Shown in pieces: positions 51,962 through 62,784 of a DNA stretch of 64,000 bases (the first letter of the stretch is position 1; every line of letters begins with the position of its first letter). The stretch comes from Pseudocercospora fijiensis CIRAD86. Taxonomy: Eukaryota; Ascomycota; Dothideomycetes; Mycosphaerellales; Mycosphaerellaceae. The position numbers and the translations under genes were made by a program. The stretch is from contig NW_006921533.1 of NCBI RefSeq assembly GCF_000340215.1, forward strand, positions 2,357,386 through 2,421,385, given 5' to 3'. The notes beneath the pieces were generated by a model, which saw nothing but the letters and a program-made list of their open reading frames with translations, searched no databases and was not told the DNA's origin.

Positions 51962-53962
51962 ATGCTGTTCCAATGTCCTAAGCTCACGCCAATACAGACC
52001 AGGCTGCTGGCATCGGCTGCAGCGCTGGCTCTCCTTGGACTCATATTCTGGTCGCTCTCGAACCCGCACTTTGCATACGCGGCCGAACTGCCTGCGGATG
52101 GCAGTGGAGGTGTAAGAGATGGGGGAGACCACAACTGGCATCGGATAGAGGAAGCTCTTGCGCTGAACGTGGAGCTTGATGCGCTGGATAATGGGCATGC
52201 AGAGCAAGAGAAGAAGCCACGTAAGAGGGCTGAGGCAGATTCGCAAATTCAAGGGAACAATATTGCCAGCCCATACACCGTGAGCGCAGGCAATCAGACG
52301 TTGTTGATGTATCCGAATCGATACCTTACTGGAAACCATACTGCGAAGGGCAAAGGCCTACCCAGCGACATTGAGAAAAGCAAGCGTGCCACTAAGGTGA
52401 AGCATTCTGAACTTCGCAAGAGGCAGGATAGTGACAGCGATAGGACCATATACATATCGGCTAATACTTGCACGCAACCTGTATGGAATGGAAGTGAGCC
52501 ACAAACCGAAGCACCACCACAATTGACCTTGTATGTTTCCACGAGTTCAGGCAATACCGATCTTGGACCAAACGCTGGCAACGAATCGCAAAGCGTCTAT
52601 CCATTCGTCAATGGCTTCGTCAATGCTTCAGTCGATAATGCCAGCGGAGACTGGTACATGGCCGTTTCAGGGCCGTCTCTGCCAGACGGATTCTCAGGAT
52701 CTTGGACGTACAGGCTTGCTGTATCTATCGATGACTACTTCTACGCCGCGGAGATGGGTGATCCATTTCTTTTCCAAGTCGACACCGATTCCGACTCCGC
52801 ATTACTGGTCACAGACAACCTGACACAGGCCGACGCCTCAGATCCTTTATACACTGAATGGATGGACTTGGGCGCGCCGTTCATCATGTTCGCAGTAAAC
52901 AACAATCTCAGTGGAATGATGGGCCTGGAAAGCTCATTCTGTGGCCTGCAGACCTTCGCTTCGGACAACCACCAGATACAAGCGAAGCAAGATGATATGG
53001 GAGGCAACACAACGAATGTTCAGATGGGCATGATCACTCGTGGCCTCGGTCACAAGCCAAAAGAGCAGTTCTTAGTCAATGCTCTCAACTCATCAAGCTC
53101 TTACCACGCCTTCCTCGCCATGGATGGCAATTCAACAGCTACTGGAGATGGCGTGGTTGGCGGAGGCGGCAAGGTTTGGGCACCTGTCCCTTTCTCCACC
53201 AAATCAGACGGAAACTGCCAGCTGCTCTTCAATCTCACATTTTGCGACGAAGTCGCATATGCAGTCCCAGCCAACCCAAGCAACGAGGAAGTCTCAAGTT
53301 TCGAGGCCCTTCAAAACTTCTACGAGGACTATACCACCAGGTGGTACGCACCATTCAACCGAACCCTCGCCCAAGTCGCATGCAACACAACCTCAGACGC
53401 CCAATACTCTCTAGCAAGAAACTGCACAGAATGCGCAGCAGCGTACAAAGAATGGCTCTGCGCCGTCTCCATTCCCCGCTGCGAAGACTTCTCCAACCAA
53501 GCGCCCTACCTTCAACCCCGAAACGTGGGCCAGAAATTCTACAACAACGACTCCATGCTCGACTCCGACTTCCTCCTGTCAAATTACGTTCCCATGACCA
53601 AGGCCCCAACGCTCGAAGGCAGTATTGCCTACCAACAAACCTACAATTGGTCTTTCGCGACCAATCGTTCGAGGAATCAAATGATTGATGAAGTCATACG
53701 ACCGGGACCGTACAAGGAGGTCTTGCCGTGTGAAGATTTGTGTTATAGTTTGATGCAATCTTGTCCGGCGAGTATTCAGTTTGCTTGTCCGTATCCTGGG
53801 AGAGGGTTGGAGGTTAGTTATGGGAAGAGGAGTACAAGTGGTTTGACTTGTAGTTATCTGGGAGCTGTGTATTATTTCAATGATGCCAGTGGACCTTTGC
53901 GGAGTGTGGGGGTGGCGTTGGTTGTTGCGGGAATGGTTGGATTGGGATTGGTGTTGATGTGA
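51962..53962 (+). CDS. MID1: Stretch-activated calcium channel subunit Mid1
   Basis: 666 residues in one exon from the ATG at 51962. The frame is open upstream but has no ATG there. MLFQCPKLTPIQTRLL then a hydrophobic segment (ALALLGLIFWSLSNPHFAYAAEL) is the family's usual signal/anchor. The extracellular part has many N-glycosylation sites (NGSE, NASGD, NLTQ, NLSG, NATT-like). The cysteine-rich C-terminal domain includes NCTECAAAYKEWLCAVSIPRCED and LPCEDLCYSLMQSCPASIQFACPYPG, typical of Mid1. A C-terminal hydrophobic end (VALVVAGMVGLGLVLM) follows. Mid1 works with Cch1 in the plasma membrane for calcium influx during stress, mating and polarised growth. Length agrees with filamentous fungi. 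Confidence 0.95.
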   Translation: MLFQCPKLTPIQTRLLASAAALALLGLIFWSLSNPHFAYAAELPADGSGGVRDGGDHNWHRIEEALALNVELDALDNGHAEQEKKPRKRAEADSQIQGNNIASPYTVSAGNQTLLMYPNRYLTGNHTAKGKGLPSDIEKSKRATKVKHSELRKRQDSDSDRTIYISANTCTQPVWNGSEPQTEAPPQLTLYVSTSSGNTDLGPNAGNESQSVYPFVNGFVNASVDNASGDWYMAVSGPSLPDGFSGSWTYRLAVSIDDYFYAAEMGDPFLFQVDTDSDSALLVTDNLTQADASDPLYTEWMDLGAPFIMFAVNNNLSGMMGLESSFCGLQTFASDNHQIQAKQDDMGGNTTNVQMGMITRGLGHKPKEQFLVNALNSSSSYHAFLAMDGNSTATGDGVVGGGGKVWAPVPFSTKSDGNCQLLFNLTFCDEVAYAVPANPSNEEVSSFEALQNFYEDYTTRWYAPFNRTLAQVACNTTSDAQYSLARNCTECAAAYKEWLCAVSIPRCEDFSNQAPYLQPRNVGQKFYNNDSMLDSDFLLSNYVPMTKAPTLEGSIAYQQTYNWSFATNRSRNQMIDEVIRPGPYKEVLPCEDLCYSLMQSCPASIQFACPYPGRGLEVSYGKRSTSGLTCSYLGAVYYFNDASGPLRSVGVALVVAGMVGLGLVLM

Positions 53963-54480
53963 TTGTGACTATGATGAAAAAGGACCGTGTGGCGTTTAGA
54001 TGGGATCCTCTAGATGTTTTATGCGCAAGATCAGATAGAAGGTGAAGAAGAACGAATGAAGGAGAGATTACAGCGTCCAAGATCGCCGTCGTTAATAATA
54101 AAAAGGCGCTATGTAATGCGATTCTGTGCTTTGTTGTACGCAGAAGATCAAGAATCGTTCTCATGTCATCCTTCTAGTCTGTATGCCAAAAATTTCCTTC
54201 CCGTAATTCAAAACCTAGGGTCCAAGTCTTCCATGGACTGACCCTGTATGCAACTGTAACTGTAATTAGAAACTATTTTCGATTCGACATTATGCGTGCC
54301 ACTATGTTATTGACATGGGTATCATCATCCAAGAGAGAAATCCAATAAGATTGAGTGTTTGCCGTGCAAATGGCCTGTTCCAGAATGAAGTCGCTAAAAA
54401 CGCGTTGACGCAGCAAAGATTGTCGACATATGAGAGAGCCTGCCGATCGGCTCGTGCGATGGTGTTCGGTGATGAGAATG
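53963..54480. other. Convergent intergenic region
   Basis: 518 bp between Mid1 and the serine-rich gene; it holds both 3' ends. No gene is seen. Confidence 0.5.
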
Positions 54481-57400
54481 TCATGTGAGGGCAACAACGA
54501 CGAGGGCGATCTGCGTACATATTAGCATTAGTCGTGTAGATTGAATGATTGATACCCACAACTGCACCGATCACGAGCAAACCAATCACGCTCATGATCC
54601 TATTCAGCATCCGCCACCATCTAGCTTTCAAGTATTTTCTCTCTTCTCTCCAGCGATGCTCGGCATCACCAGCTTCGTGAGCCATCATGGCAGCTTGAAC
54701 ATCATCCTCGCTACCAGCAATTTGTTTTTCGAGGTCGCCATTGCTAGGAGGTTGTTTCGGCAGAGGCAGTACAGCGCCTAGCATCCAGAAAAAAGGAATA
54801 ATGAAGCCCAGGACGAAAAGTAAGATCTGACGATTACATCGGCATTTGACCAAAGTGTCCAAACTTTCGACAAAGCTTGGTGCTTTCCATATCGATAAGC
54901 GGTGTTGGGAGGATCGTTTTGATGGGAGTAGACGAGGCTCATGCGCACCAAATTCGCTTAACCGGTCTTTGGTCATTGGTCGTGGAAATTCCATGTTATC
55001 CCACTGTCCTTGTTTGCTATATTTCCGAAGTGGTCGTTTTCCTGCTGGAGGGCCGTCTTCACCTTGTAAAGTGCCCCATCTAGGTTGTCCAGAGGGAAGT
55101 GTCTCGATCTCATCGCCTTCAGGATGTTGCGGTAAAGGATCTGGGGATATGCCCATCGAATCCGGCTGTGTGTCCTGCGAAGGTCTTGACCTGCTCGACT
55201 TTTTGCTCTTCTGACTCTTGCGCAATTTCGAATTCCTACGACTGTTATCTGAGCTCTTCTTTCGCGTTCTCGGCCGGAAAATGGCAGGCAGGAAGTGACT
55301 GCTGACCGGACTGACCGATTCAGCATTGCTATAGGTGTGTCCGAGTCGGCTCGTGATGCTGTGGTCTGTCCACGAGCTTTCGCCTCTTTGATGCCGTACT
55401 GGTGCGTTTCCATCTGTCGAGTTGCTATGTAATGAGAGCTTGCTGGGCAAGTGTGCAGTGCCGCTGTAGAAGCGTTTGGCCCAAGTCGGGAAAATACTGG
55501 TGCTGTTGCTGACCGTGCTGAATCGAGCTTCGCTGTCAGCGTAACTGATCTCGCTCAACTGTCGCGAGTGACCTGGTGTGTTGGAGGTCTTCGATCGCAA
55601 TGAATAGCCTGATCGCTTTTGATGTAGAGAATGTCGCGTCATTTCAGACACTGTGTCGGCTCGTTCGTCGTCGTCTCGGTTCTTTGGGATCGGAGGAATG
55701 GGAGGCAGAGGTCCGTCGTACTTCTTCTTGCTTTGGTTCACTGTGCTAGGGCCAGCGTGCGGTCGGAATAATGGCTGAGGCACGGCAGACTCTTCTCGAA
55801 ATATTCCTAACGTCATGTCGCCAGGCGACTCGATACTCGTCCTCTGCGTTCCTGAAGTTGGTTGAATTTCAGGTGCTAAACTAGACACCATCGACTCAAC
55901 CGGGGCGCTGTCTCGCCGCCTGTAGCTGTCGTTGACGGGCGAAAGTGGTGCGCTGCTGAGCTCATCGCCAGTCAGGACACCACTCCCATACGACCAGTGG
56001 CTGAAGTGTTGCGATTCGGTTCTTCCATCACTCTCGCTAGCGATTGTGCTCAAGTGGCCACTGAAAGGGCGTCGAGGATACGGTAACGTATCGATGTCCT
56101 CGGAAGTCATGGTGTCATCGGTCTGAGTCCCGGCAGTCCCCCGTACTCTTGAACTGGCTTGGGAGTTGAGTGATGCAGATGCTGGCTTGTGTCGCAATCG
56201 CTTCTTTGGGATCTGCAGTAGTGGAGGGAGGGTGTCGTTCGGCTCTAAGCTCGCCCAAGAGCTGTGAGTGGTTAAGCTGCGGCCAGTTTCTGGCCTGGTG
56301 ACTGAGCTGTGCCGTTGTAACCTGGAATTGATAGAGTCGAAGGAGGTCTCGACACGTAGAGGCCTAAGCCGCGAACGAGATCTCAGTGATTCTGCGCTTG
56401 GGCTGTATGCAATGAAATTAGGCGATGACAACGTGAGTTGAGCAGCCCTTGAGATCGTGGCTGACTCGTAGTCGTAGGTCTCTACAATGGGAGATGAACC
56501 GACTTCCCGAAGATTAGGTATACTCGACAGAGTTTGAATAGACCCTGTCGAATGTACCCTTCGAGGGCTTCGTCGTAACGTGGGATGTGGCTCCGAGTCT
56601 GTGGGCGACTCAGTAGCAGGTGCACTATGTGGTCTTGAAGAGGTGCCTTCTGATGGTTGTGACCCTGGTCGCGGCTCGTCCGGCGAGGATGTATCAGAAT
56701 GCGAGACTGGTCTGATTGTCACCAATCTCTCTGGAGAGGCTTCCTGCAGTGTCTCGAGTGCATGCGCAGGGCCCAACAACCTGGAAATATCTTCGTCGGC
56801 GTCTGCTCGAGCACGATTTTCTTGCTCGTACGGCGTGGGCGTCGTGCGCAAAGTTGTTGCTTGACTAGCCCTCTGACTCCGTGCACCTTTCGGAGCCAGC
56901 GTAATCTCGCTGGCGTGCAAAGTGGAACATTGCGAGTAGTAGCCCGACGAAGTGTTTCTTCGAAGCCATGCTAGTTCGGGCACCGTCTGGTAAGGCGCAG
57001 TCACCGTCTCCCGCGAGCTGTTCGGAAGCAAGGTTGCACTGGGTGCTCGAGGCTCTGCAAGATCCAGGCTGGGCGCCTCATTCGTTGGCAGACCTGCTTC
57101 TGAAACACCAAAGTCCCGGCTTGAGGCCGGAAATCCTGGTTCTGAGGCTTTAGCGGACTGGGGTAAGGGAGGAATTGCGGCCGCATCCTTCACCGTCTTG
57201 TTCCAGTTCTCTTTTCCATCGTCAAGCTCACTGGCGCTGCTGTCGTCGCGGATGTCTGCAGGAAGCGTTGGATCCGAAAGTGAAGGCTTGACTAAGCGGA
57301 CGGTGGGTTGACTCAGAGCTGCGGTAGGGTTCCAAGCTACTTTCGGGTAGCTCTGGTTGTTTTGTGATTGCGAACGTTCATGAAGCGCCTTTCTGCCTTG

Positions 57401-57514
57401 CGATCTTCTCTGCTGGCGCTCTCTTGGAGATTCTATCGGCCTCTGCGATGAAAAGAATCCGGACATACTCTGGCCGGTGTTCTTGGTTCGTCTCGGATCG
57501 GGTTCGAGAAACAT
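54481..57514 (-). CDS. Serine-rich tail-anchored membrane protein
   Basis: Exon 1 is 57514-54560 and exon 2 is 54510-54481; the intron is GTGGGT...CTAATATGTACGCAG, 49 nt, phase 0. The product has 994 residues. The first 820 residues are Ser/Thr/Pro/Arg-rich and look disordered, with many SPR/RSSP-like phosphorylation candidates. A conserved-looking segment WDNMEFPRPMTKDRL precedes a first hydrophobic stretch (ILLFVLGFIIPFFWMLGAVLP). A charged helix follows, then a final membrane segment that splicing completes as VIGLLVIGAVIALVVVALT and stop. Without splicing the frame would run on into a Cys/Arg-rich tail, which I judge false. Similar proteins occur widely in Pezizomycotina without known function. 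The start is the first in-frame ATG. Confidence 0.75.
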
Positions 57515-58813
57515 AGGGAAGGACTTCGTATTAGGAGGGGTAGAATGGAAGGCTGGTAAAGACAGTGCATGTGGTGAAGCATAATATCAAAAGAGTGACA
57601 AGCACGAGAGCACAACGCTCTCTGCGCAATAGAAGCGCGGTCGCGCGAAGAGTGGCCTCGGCGGTAGATGATGTATATACAGCTTCAGGAGTCGCTCGGT
57701 AGAATCGGCGGGTGGTGGGTTCGCGGGCCATGCAGTCGTGCGCACAGAGCGACTGCACGCTGCAGGGTGGTACAAGGCGGCTTTGCTGGGGTAGGATGGG
57801 TGGGCAAACGGTATTCGTATGCTGGTAGTGTAGTGTAGGCACAGGTCGTGGGTCGTGGGTGGTGGCTGGGAGACGGACAAGAATCAGGAGGCAGGAGGCA
57901 GGAGGGTCGCTGAGGAGATGCATTGCTGGTACTGAGCCTGCTGAACGGCCGCCCGAGCGTAGTAGTGCGTACTCCTAGCAGGTCAGTGGTCACTATCGCC
58001 ATCGTTAATCGATAGGCATGGGCAGACACCTGCGTCTTTGCAGGACGCGGAAATGACACGCTAGCGGCGCGCCTCCATTCGCCGCCAGCCAATGGCACAG
58101 CTCGCACGAAGCGCTCGACAATGATTCTGGGCCAAGCAGATTTCGACAGTTGGACGTGTCGATAATGGCGTAATGCTTGGTGCACACGGCATCGCCGAGA
58201 GGGACAGAGCGGTCGACGCCGTTTCTCCTTTGCCTTGAAACACTCTCACTCATCATTTCAGTGTTCAGCAGCAGTTGACAGCTGGTCGAGTCCGGGTGCA
58301 GTGTCTGCACGCGGGAAATGAAATGACGTCTGGCGGACAGCAAAGAACAATACCATGTCGTCGACGTAGCCTTCGGTCCCTGACACATCGACCATGGAAC
58401 AGCAAACGGCATCGACAACTCGCGCGCCTGCATGCATTGTTTGACAGTGCAGCCGGCTGTCAACACCTATCAGCCATCTCCCTTTTCGACAAGAATTTCA
58501 CCACCCACGAACGCGTCTGGAGCGAGCCGCTACTGCACGCACTGAAGCCTAAATTATCCGCAATACCAAGCATCCCTGACGACCACAAACTCAAGCCATT
58601 TGCATCTCCCGCTACCACACTCTCGTCGCCGACAGTTGTGCATACCAGCAACACCATTCCACACTGCCCAGTTCTGGCCTGCAGAGAGATGAAGCCGTTG
58701 ATCTCTTCCTACATTGCGAGCGCAACAGTAGCATAATCGTCGACGGAGCCTGATCTCCTGCACGCCGTCACGCGCAGAAAATAGAAATTGGATCAAGATT
58801 GAAGCTCGAAACG
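57515..58813. other. Divergent region, no gene recognised
   Basis: 1.3 kb between the serine-rich gene and Rce1, both transcribed away from it. Frames at 57531-57923 (minus) and 58275-58736 (plus) have no family features; the former is probably 5' leader. Confidence 0.5.
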
Positions 58814-59998
58814 ATGGCGCCGCCCGGGAGAATGGATAAGGTCTGGCAGGGAAGTAGCCAGCTCTTCGGACGCCTGAGAGACTACTATTTCGGAAAGAAA
58901 GGTGAGCTGCTGTCGCCAACTCGTCATCTTGGCCTCGACCATACACCACATTGGCAGCAGCAGCGCTTACACCAACGTTCTACAGAAGGATCACCCTTGA
59001 TCTCAGAGACGACGGCCGTCCTGTTTGGACTGCTATTCACCTTGATTTTCATAGCGCCCTTCTACCTGTCGCCGACCTTGAGGACCAGCAGTCTTCAGTC
59101 ACGCGATGCTCCAACGGTAATCAAAGCAAGAATTCGAGCCGTCGCTCTCAGTTGCCTTGCTTCCACCCTTGTCGCCGTCTACGTTCTCGTCGTCTATGGC
59201 CATGCGACGGCACGAGATGTCTTCCGCTTACTCGCCGTCTGGCCCGTCAACCTTGTTGACTGTCTTAGAGTCCTTGCTCTTGTCGCCGTTCTCTTCGTTG
59301 CACCGCTCTACGAAACCGTCATCGTCGACAGAGGTTGGCGCGAGTGGCGGCCGAGAGCTGTCAAGGAAAGGTTCTTCGACTCGTTGCCAGGACTACGCAA
59401 CAACGTCATCGCTCCTTTGGCTGAGGAGTGGGTCTTTCGATCTTTGGTCGTGTCGCTCTACCTCCTCGCCAAAGTTCCTGCGGGCCGTATTGTCTTCACC
59501 TCGCCACTCATATTTGGAGCAGCTCACATCCATCATCTAGTCGAGCTTCTTCGGACCCACACTCCTGCCGGCCGACTTCTACCGCCTTTGAGCGTCTGGA
59601 TCCGAGGCATCCTGCAAAGCTTGTTCCAATTCACTTACACGAGCTTGTTTGGCTTCTTTACAGCTTTTGTGTATTTGCGAACTGGAAACCTCTTCGCGGT
59701 TGTCCTTGCTCACAGCTTTTGCAACGTCATGAGCTTGCCACGTGTGTATGGCAGACTTGGGCAGCACGAAGACGATAAGCTGTATGAGATGACTCCTGAC
59801 GTGGCACAAGGGAAGCGCGATGATGGTCTTGCAAGCATGAAAGGTCGAGAGCTGCATAATCCGACAGCGAAGGACCTTGGCATACAGTGGACAATTGTAT
59901 ATTATATCCTGCTGCCGAGCGGTGTTTATGGCTTCTACCGGCTACTTTGGCCGATGACTGAAAGCACTAATGCCTTAGCAGGTTTTGGGAGGCCATAG
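58814..59998 (+). CDS. RCE1: CAAX prenyl protease 2 (Rce1-type CPBP protease)
   Basis: 394 residues if unspliced, starting at the ATG at 58814. The catalytic motifs of the CPBP family are present: PLAEEWVFRS (the EExxxR glutamates), FGAAHIHH (FxxxH) and HSFCNVM (HxxxN). There are seven or so hydrophobic segments. It acts in the ER membrane and cuts the last three residues from farnesylated CAAX proteins such as Ras and a-factor-type pheromones. Positions 58902-58985 (GTGAGC...CTACAG, 84 nt) look like an intron whose length is a multiple of three. Removing it would join GKK to EGSPLISET and shorten the product to 366 residues. I lean towards it being spliced. Confidence 0.92.
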   Translation: MAPPGRMDKVWQGSSQLFGRLRDYYFGKKGELLSPTRHLGLDHTPHWQQQRLHQRSTEGSPLISETTAVLFGLLFTLIFIAPFYLSPTLRTSSLQSRDAPTVIKARIRAVALSCLASTLVAVYVLVVYGHATARDVFRLLAVWPVNLVDCLRVLALVAVLFVAPLYETVIVDRGWREWRPRAVKERFFDSLPGLRNNVIAPLAEEWVFRSLVVSLYLLAKVPAGRIVFTSPLIFGAAHIHHLVELLRTHTPAGRLLPPLSVWIRGILQSLFQFTYTSLFGFFTAFVYLRTGNLFAVVLAHSFCNVMSLPRVYGRLGQHEDDKLYEMTPDVAQGKRDDGLASMKGRELHNPTAKDLGIQWTIVYYILLPSGVYGFYRLLWPMTESTNALAGFGRP

Positions 59999-60137
59999 CA
60001 TGAATACAAAGCAAGCCATGCGCCATTTCTTTCTTGATTCCAGGCTGCGACCAGAATTTCTCTCTATGCCAGTGCCCAACGCTACCCACTCCCGCTCGAA
60101 CGCTTCATCAAAAATCTCAGTAGACTCAATCCAACGA

Positions 60138-60584
60138 TTACTCGTCGTGACTAGCGCTTCCATCTCGCCTAGTAGCTGTCAGTATATATATAGCAAAGAC
60201 TTCCAAGCGCATACACTCACGGAATGTATCTGATCCCAGCATTCTCTGCTGCAGCGGTGTACTCCTCCGCCAGCTGGCATACGTCAGTCCAGATCGTTCT
60301 TGATTGGGCATCATGTCACTCACCAAGCCGTTCACTTTCACTGCGTAGATGCCAGCGACGTAGCCTTGAATCCGTAGCCACTTCGCGACCCAGCTGGTGT
60401 TGGTGTCGTTAACTGTGACCAGGCCTTCAAATACCTCACTCGTACAGTCAGCTACTGCGTCGGTGTTATTGCGCATTTCGAGGAATCCTTCGCAGTTGGG
60501 ACAGCCGCTCTTTTGGAATTTGGAGGCCTGTTGCGTGAACGAGCAGACCAAGCAGGCGCGGAGCTGTCTGGGTACTGAAGCCAT
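60138..60584 (-). CDS. SPT4: Transcription elongation factor Spt4
   Basis: The exons are 60584-60324, 60273-60221 and 60168-60138; introns are 50 and 52 nt. The product has 114 residues. The N-terminal zinc finger is formed by RACLVC and GCPNC. The family body TSEVFEGLVTVNDTNTSWVAKWLRIQGYVAGIYAVKV is unmistakable. The last splice rebuilds the conserved ending AGIRYIPRDG. An alternative acceptor 8 nt earlier would break the frame. Spt4 pairs with Spt5 (DSIF) to keep RNA polymerase II elongating. It is divergent from protein phosphatase 5; the starts are 376 bp apart. Confidence 0.94.
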   Translation of the reverse strand: MASVPRQLRACLVCSFTQQASKFQKSGCPNCEGFLEMRNNTDAVADCTSEVFEGLVTVNDTNTSWVAKWLRIQGYVAGIYAVKVNGLVSDMMPNQERSGLTYASWRRSTPLQQRMLGSDTFRECMRLEVFAIYILTATRRDGSASHDE

Positions 60585-60960
60585 AGTGATGGAGTCCGAG
60601 TGGTGATATTTTGAAGTAGATGTGGTCTTCGGGCAGTGTTCAGGATTGGAGATGGGTTTGGTAAAGGCGCAGGTGCTTTGTTGCCGAAAGATGCATGTGT
60701 CGTCGCGTGCCCTTTCAGATCCCTGTCTCCAGCGCGGACCTCTCTCCGCCTCGAACTGTGGCTGTGATTCGCTCACTCGAGAAATCGAATCGACCCTCTC
60801 GACCTTCTTCCACAACCTTCTCGACATTTTCTCGGACTCACTTTTCTCTGTAGGAATAGCCAGATCAGCGTTACTCGGCGGAGAGCAAATTTACAGCTAC
60901 TTTTCCGGAGCTGCACACGCCTCATAGTCCGGGACAGACCACACATTTCGTTCGCCCAAC
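60585..60960. promoter_or_regulatory. Shared promoter region of Spt4 and PP5
   Basis: 376 bp between two divergent ATGs. CT-rich stretches near 60790-60830 fit a fungal leader. No distinct motif can be assigned. Confidence 0.4.
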
Positions 60961-62406
60961 ATGGCGGCAGACGAGACGATACAGGACGCTGTTGCTTTGA
61001 AGAATAAGGGCAATGAGGCCTTCAAGGCAAAAGACTGGCCGACCGCCATCGAATACTACACGAAAGCGATAGAGGCCAATGACAAAGAGCCTTCATTCTA
61101 CACCAACCGAGCACAAGCCAACATCAAGCTCGAAGCATATGGTTACGCCATCGCAGATGCGACAAAAGCGCTTGAGATCAACCCAGACTTTGTAAAGGCA
61201 TATTACCGAAGAGCTGTCGCCAATACCGCAATTCTGAAGCATAGCGATGCTATCCATGATTGGAAAGTGGTGGTACGGAAAAATCCAACGGACAAGGTTG
61301 CAAAAGCACAATATGAGGCGTGTCAGAAGATGGTGAAGCGTGATGCTTTCCTCAAGGCAATCGAGATTGCAGATGCGCCGTCGGCGGCGCAGGGCTTGGA
61401 CTTGGACAACATGATCGTGGAAGAAGAGTACGATGGCGTGCGATTAAAGGACGAAATGACGCAGGAATTCATAGACGACATGATTGATCGCTTCAAAAAC
61501 GGGAAAAAGATACACAAGAAATATGTTTACCAGATCATTCTTGCTGTGAAGGACATCGTATACAATGAGCCAACGATGGTGGAGACTATGGTGGAAGCGG
61601 GTACCAAACTCACGGTTTGCGGAGACACACACGGCCAGTACTTCGACCTTCTAGAGATTTTCAGGCTCAATGGGTTCCCTACCGACAAGCATCACTACCT
61701 CTTCAACGGAGACTTTGTTGATCGTGGTTCTTGGTCGACGGAGATTGCGTTGCTTCTATACGCTTACAAGTGGCTCCACCCGAACTCATTCTTCCTGAAC
61801 CGCGGAAACCACGAAACCGACGATATGAACCGCATGTATGGGTTTGAGGGCGAATGCAAAGCCAAGTATAACGAACGCGTATTCAAACTCTTCTCAGAAT
61901 CATTCTCCGCTCTTCCACTGGCAACTCTGATTGGCAATAAATACCTCGTGCTCCATGGCGGCCTCTTCTCCGACGACGGCATCAGCCTCGACGATATTCG
62001 TAAGCTCAACAGACACGGCCAGAGGCAGCCAGGCCAGTCCGGACTCATGATGGAAATGCTCTGGACCGATCCACAGCCAGCACCTGGACGTGGTCCATCA
62101 AAACGTGGCGTTGGTCTTCAATTCGGCCCAGATGTCACCAAGCGCTTCTGCGAAAAGAACGGCCTCGAAGCTGTCATCCGAAGTCACGAAGTGCGCATGG
62201 ATGGCTACGAAGTCGAGCACGATGGACGATGCATCACAGTGTTCTCTGCGCCGAAATACTGCGACTCAACAGAGAACAAGGGTGCTTACATCAATATCGA
62301 GAGCGACTATAAGCTGCAATACAACCAGTTCGATGCCGTGCCGCATCCAGACATCAAGCCCATGGCGTACGCTAATAACAGCATGATGCAGATGATGGGA
62401 CTGTAG
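60961..62406 (+). CDS. PPT1: Serine/threonine protein phosphatase 5 (Ppt1) with TPR domain
   Basis: 481 residues, single exon. Three tetratricopeptide repeats occupy about residues 10-115 (KNKGNEAFKAKDWPTAIEYY, EPSFYTNRAQANIKLEAYGYA, FVKAYYRRAVANTAILKHSDA). The linker helix leads to a PPP catalytic domain with GDTHGQ near 221, GDFVDRG near 250, RGNHE near 281, and RSHEV and SAPKYCD near the end. These are the metal and phosphate ligands of the PPP family. The TPR domain binds the C-terminus of Hsp90, which relieves autoinhibition. It acts on Hsp90 clients and stress pathways. Length is normal for fungi. Confidence 0.96.
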   Translation: MAADETIQDAVALKNKGNEAFKAKDWPTAIEYYTKAIEANDKEPSFYTNRAQANIKLEAYGYAIADATKALEINPDFVKAYYRRAVANTAILKHSDAIHDWKVVVRKNPTDKVAKAQYEACQKMVKRDAFLKAIEIADAPSAAQGLDLDNMIVEEEYDGVRLKDEMTQEFIDDMIDRFKNGKKIHKKYVYQIILAVKDIVYNEPTMVETMVEAGTKLTVCGDTHGQYFDLLEIFRLNGFPTDKHHYLFNGDFVDRGSWSTEIALLLYAYKWLHPNSFFLNRGNHETDDMNRMYGFEGECKAKYNERVFKLFSESFSALPLATLIGNKYLVLHGGLFSDDGISLDDIRKLNRHGQRQPGQSGLMMEMLWTDPQPAPGRGPSKRGVGLQFGPDVTKRFCEKNGLEAVIRSHEVRMDGYEVEHDGRCITVFSAPKYCDSTENKGAYINIESDYKLQYNQFDAVPHPDIKPMAYANNSMMQMMGL

Positions 62407-62784
62407 GACACGCCGAAATCTAAAGCAAAGCTAGGATCTTCACTTCGTTTTGGGAGGCTTTGAGCAATGATTTGCATAGCGTCCGGGGGTGGTTGGTTGT
62501 CTCTATGCACGGCGTTTCAAGGCGCCAATCCAGACTGAAGGCATGTGCGCTCGAGTTTGCTTGATGCATATCATGAGCTACGAGGATGTGGAGTAAGCAA
62601 GCAAGCATGTAGGTTGGGTGGCGGGTTGAAACCTTGGAGAGTACTGGTAGCATACCATACAGCTTGGGTTTGAATATACAGGATCTGTTCTGTGCACTTG
62701 CATAGCTCATCATACCATATTGCTGACTCCCAAAACGCCGCGCTAATTATGACAATGCTCGTTGATTTCTGTCCCATTCACATG
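62407..62784. other. Convergent intergenic region
   Basis: 378 bp holding the 3' ends of PP5 and RFC; no gene is seen. Confidence 0.5.

Noticed and set aside
58275..58736. Plus-strand frame of 153 codons before Rce1
   Set aside because: No recognisable features and it lies in a divergent promoter; kept out of the gene list.
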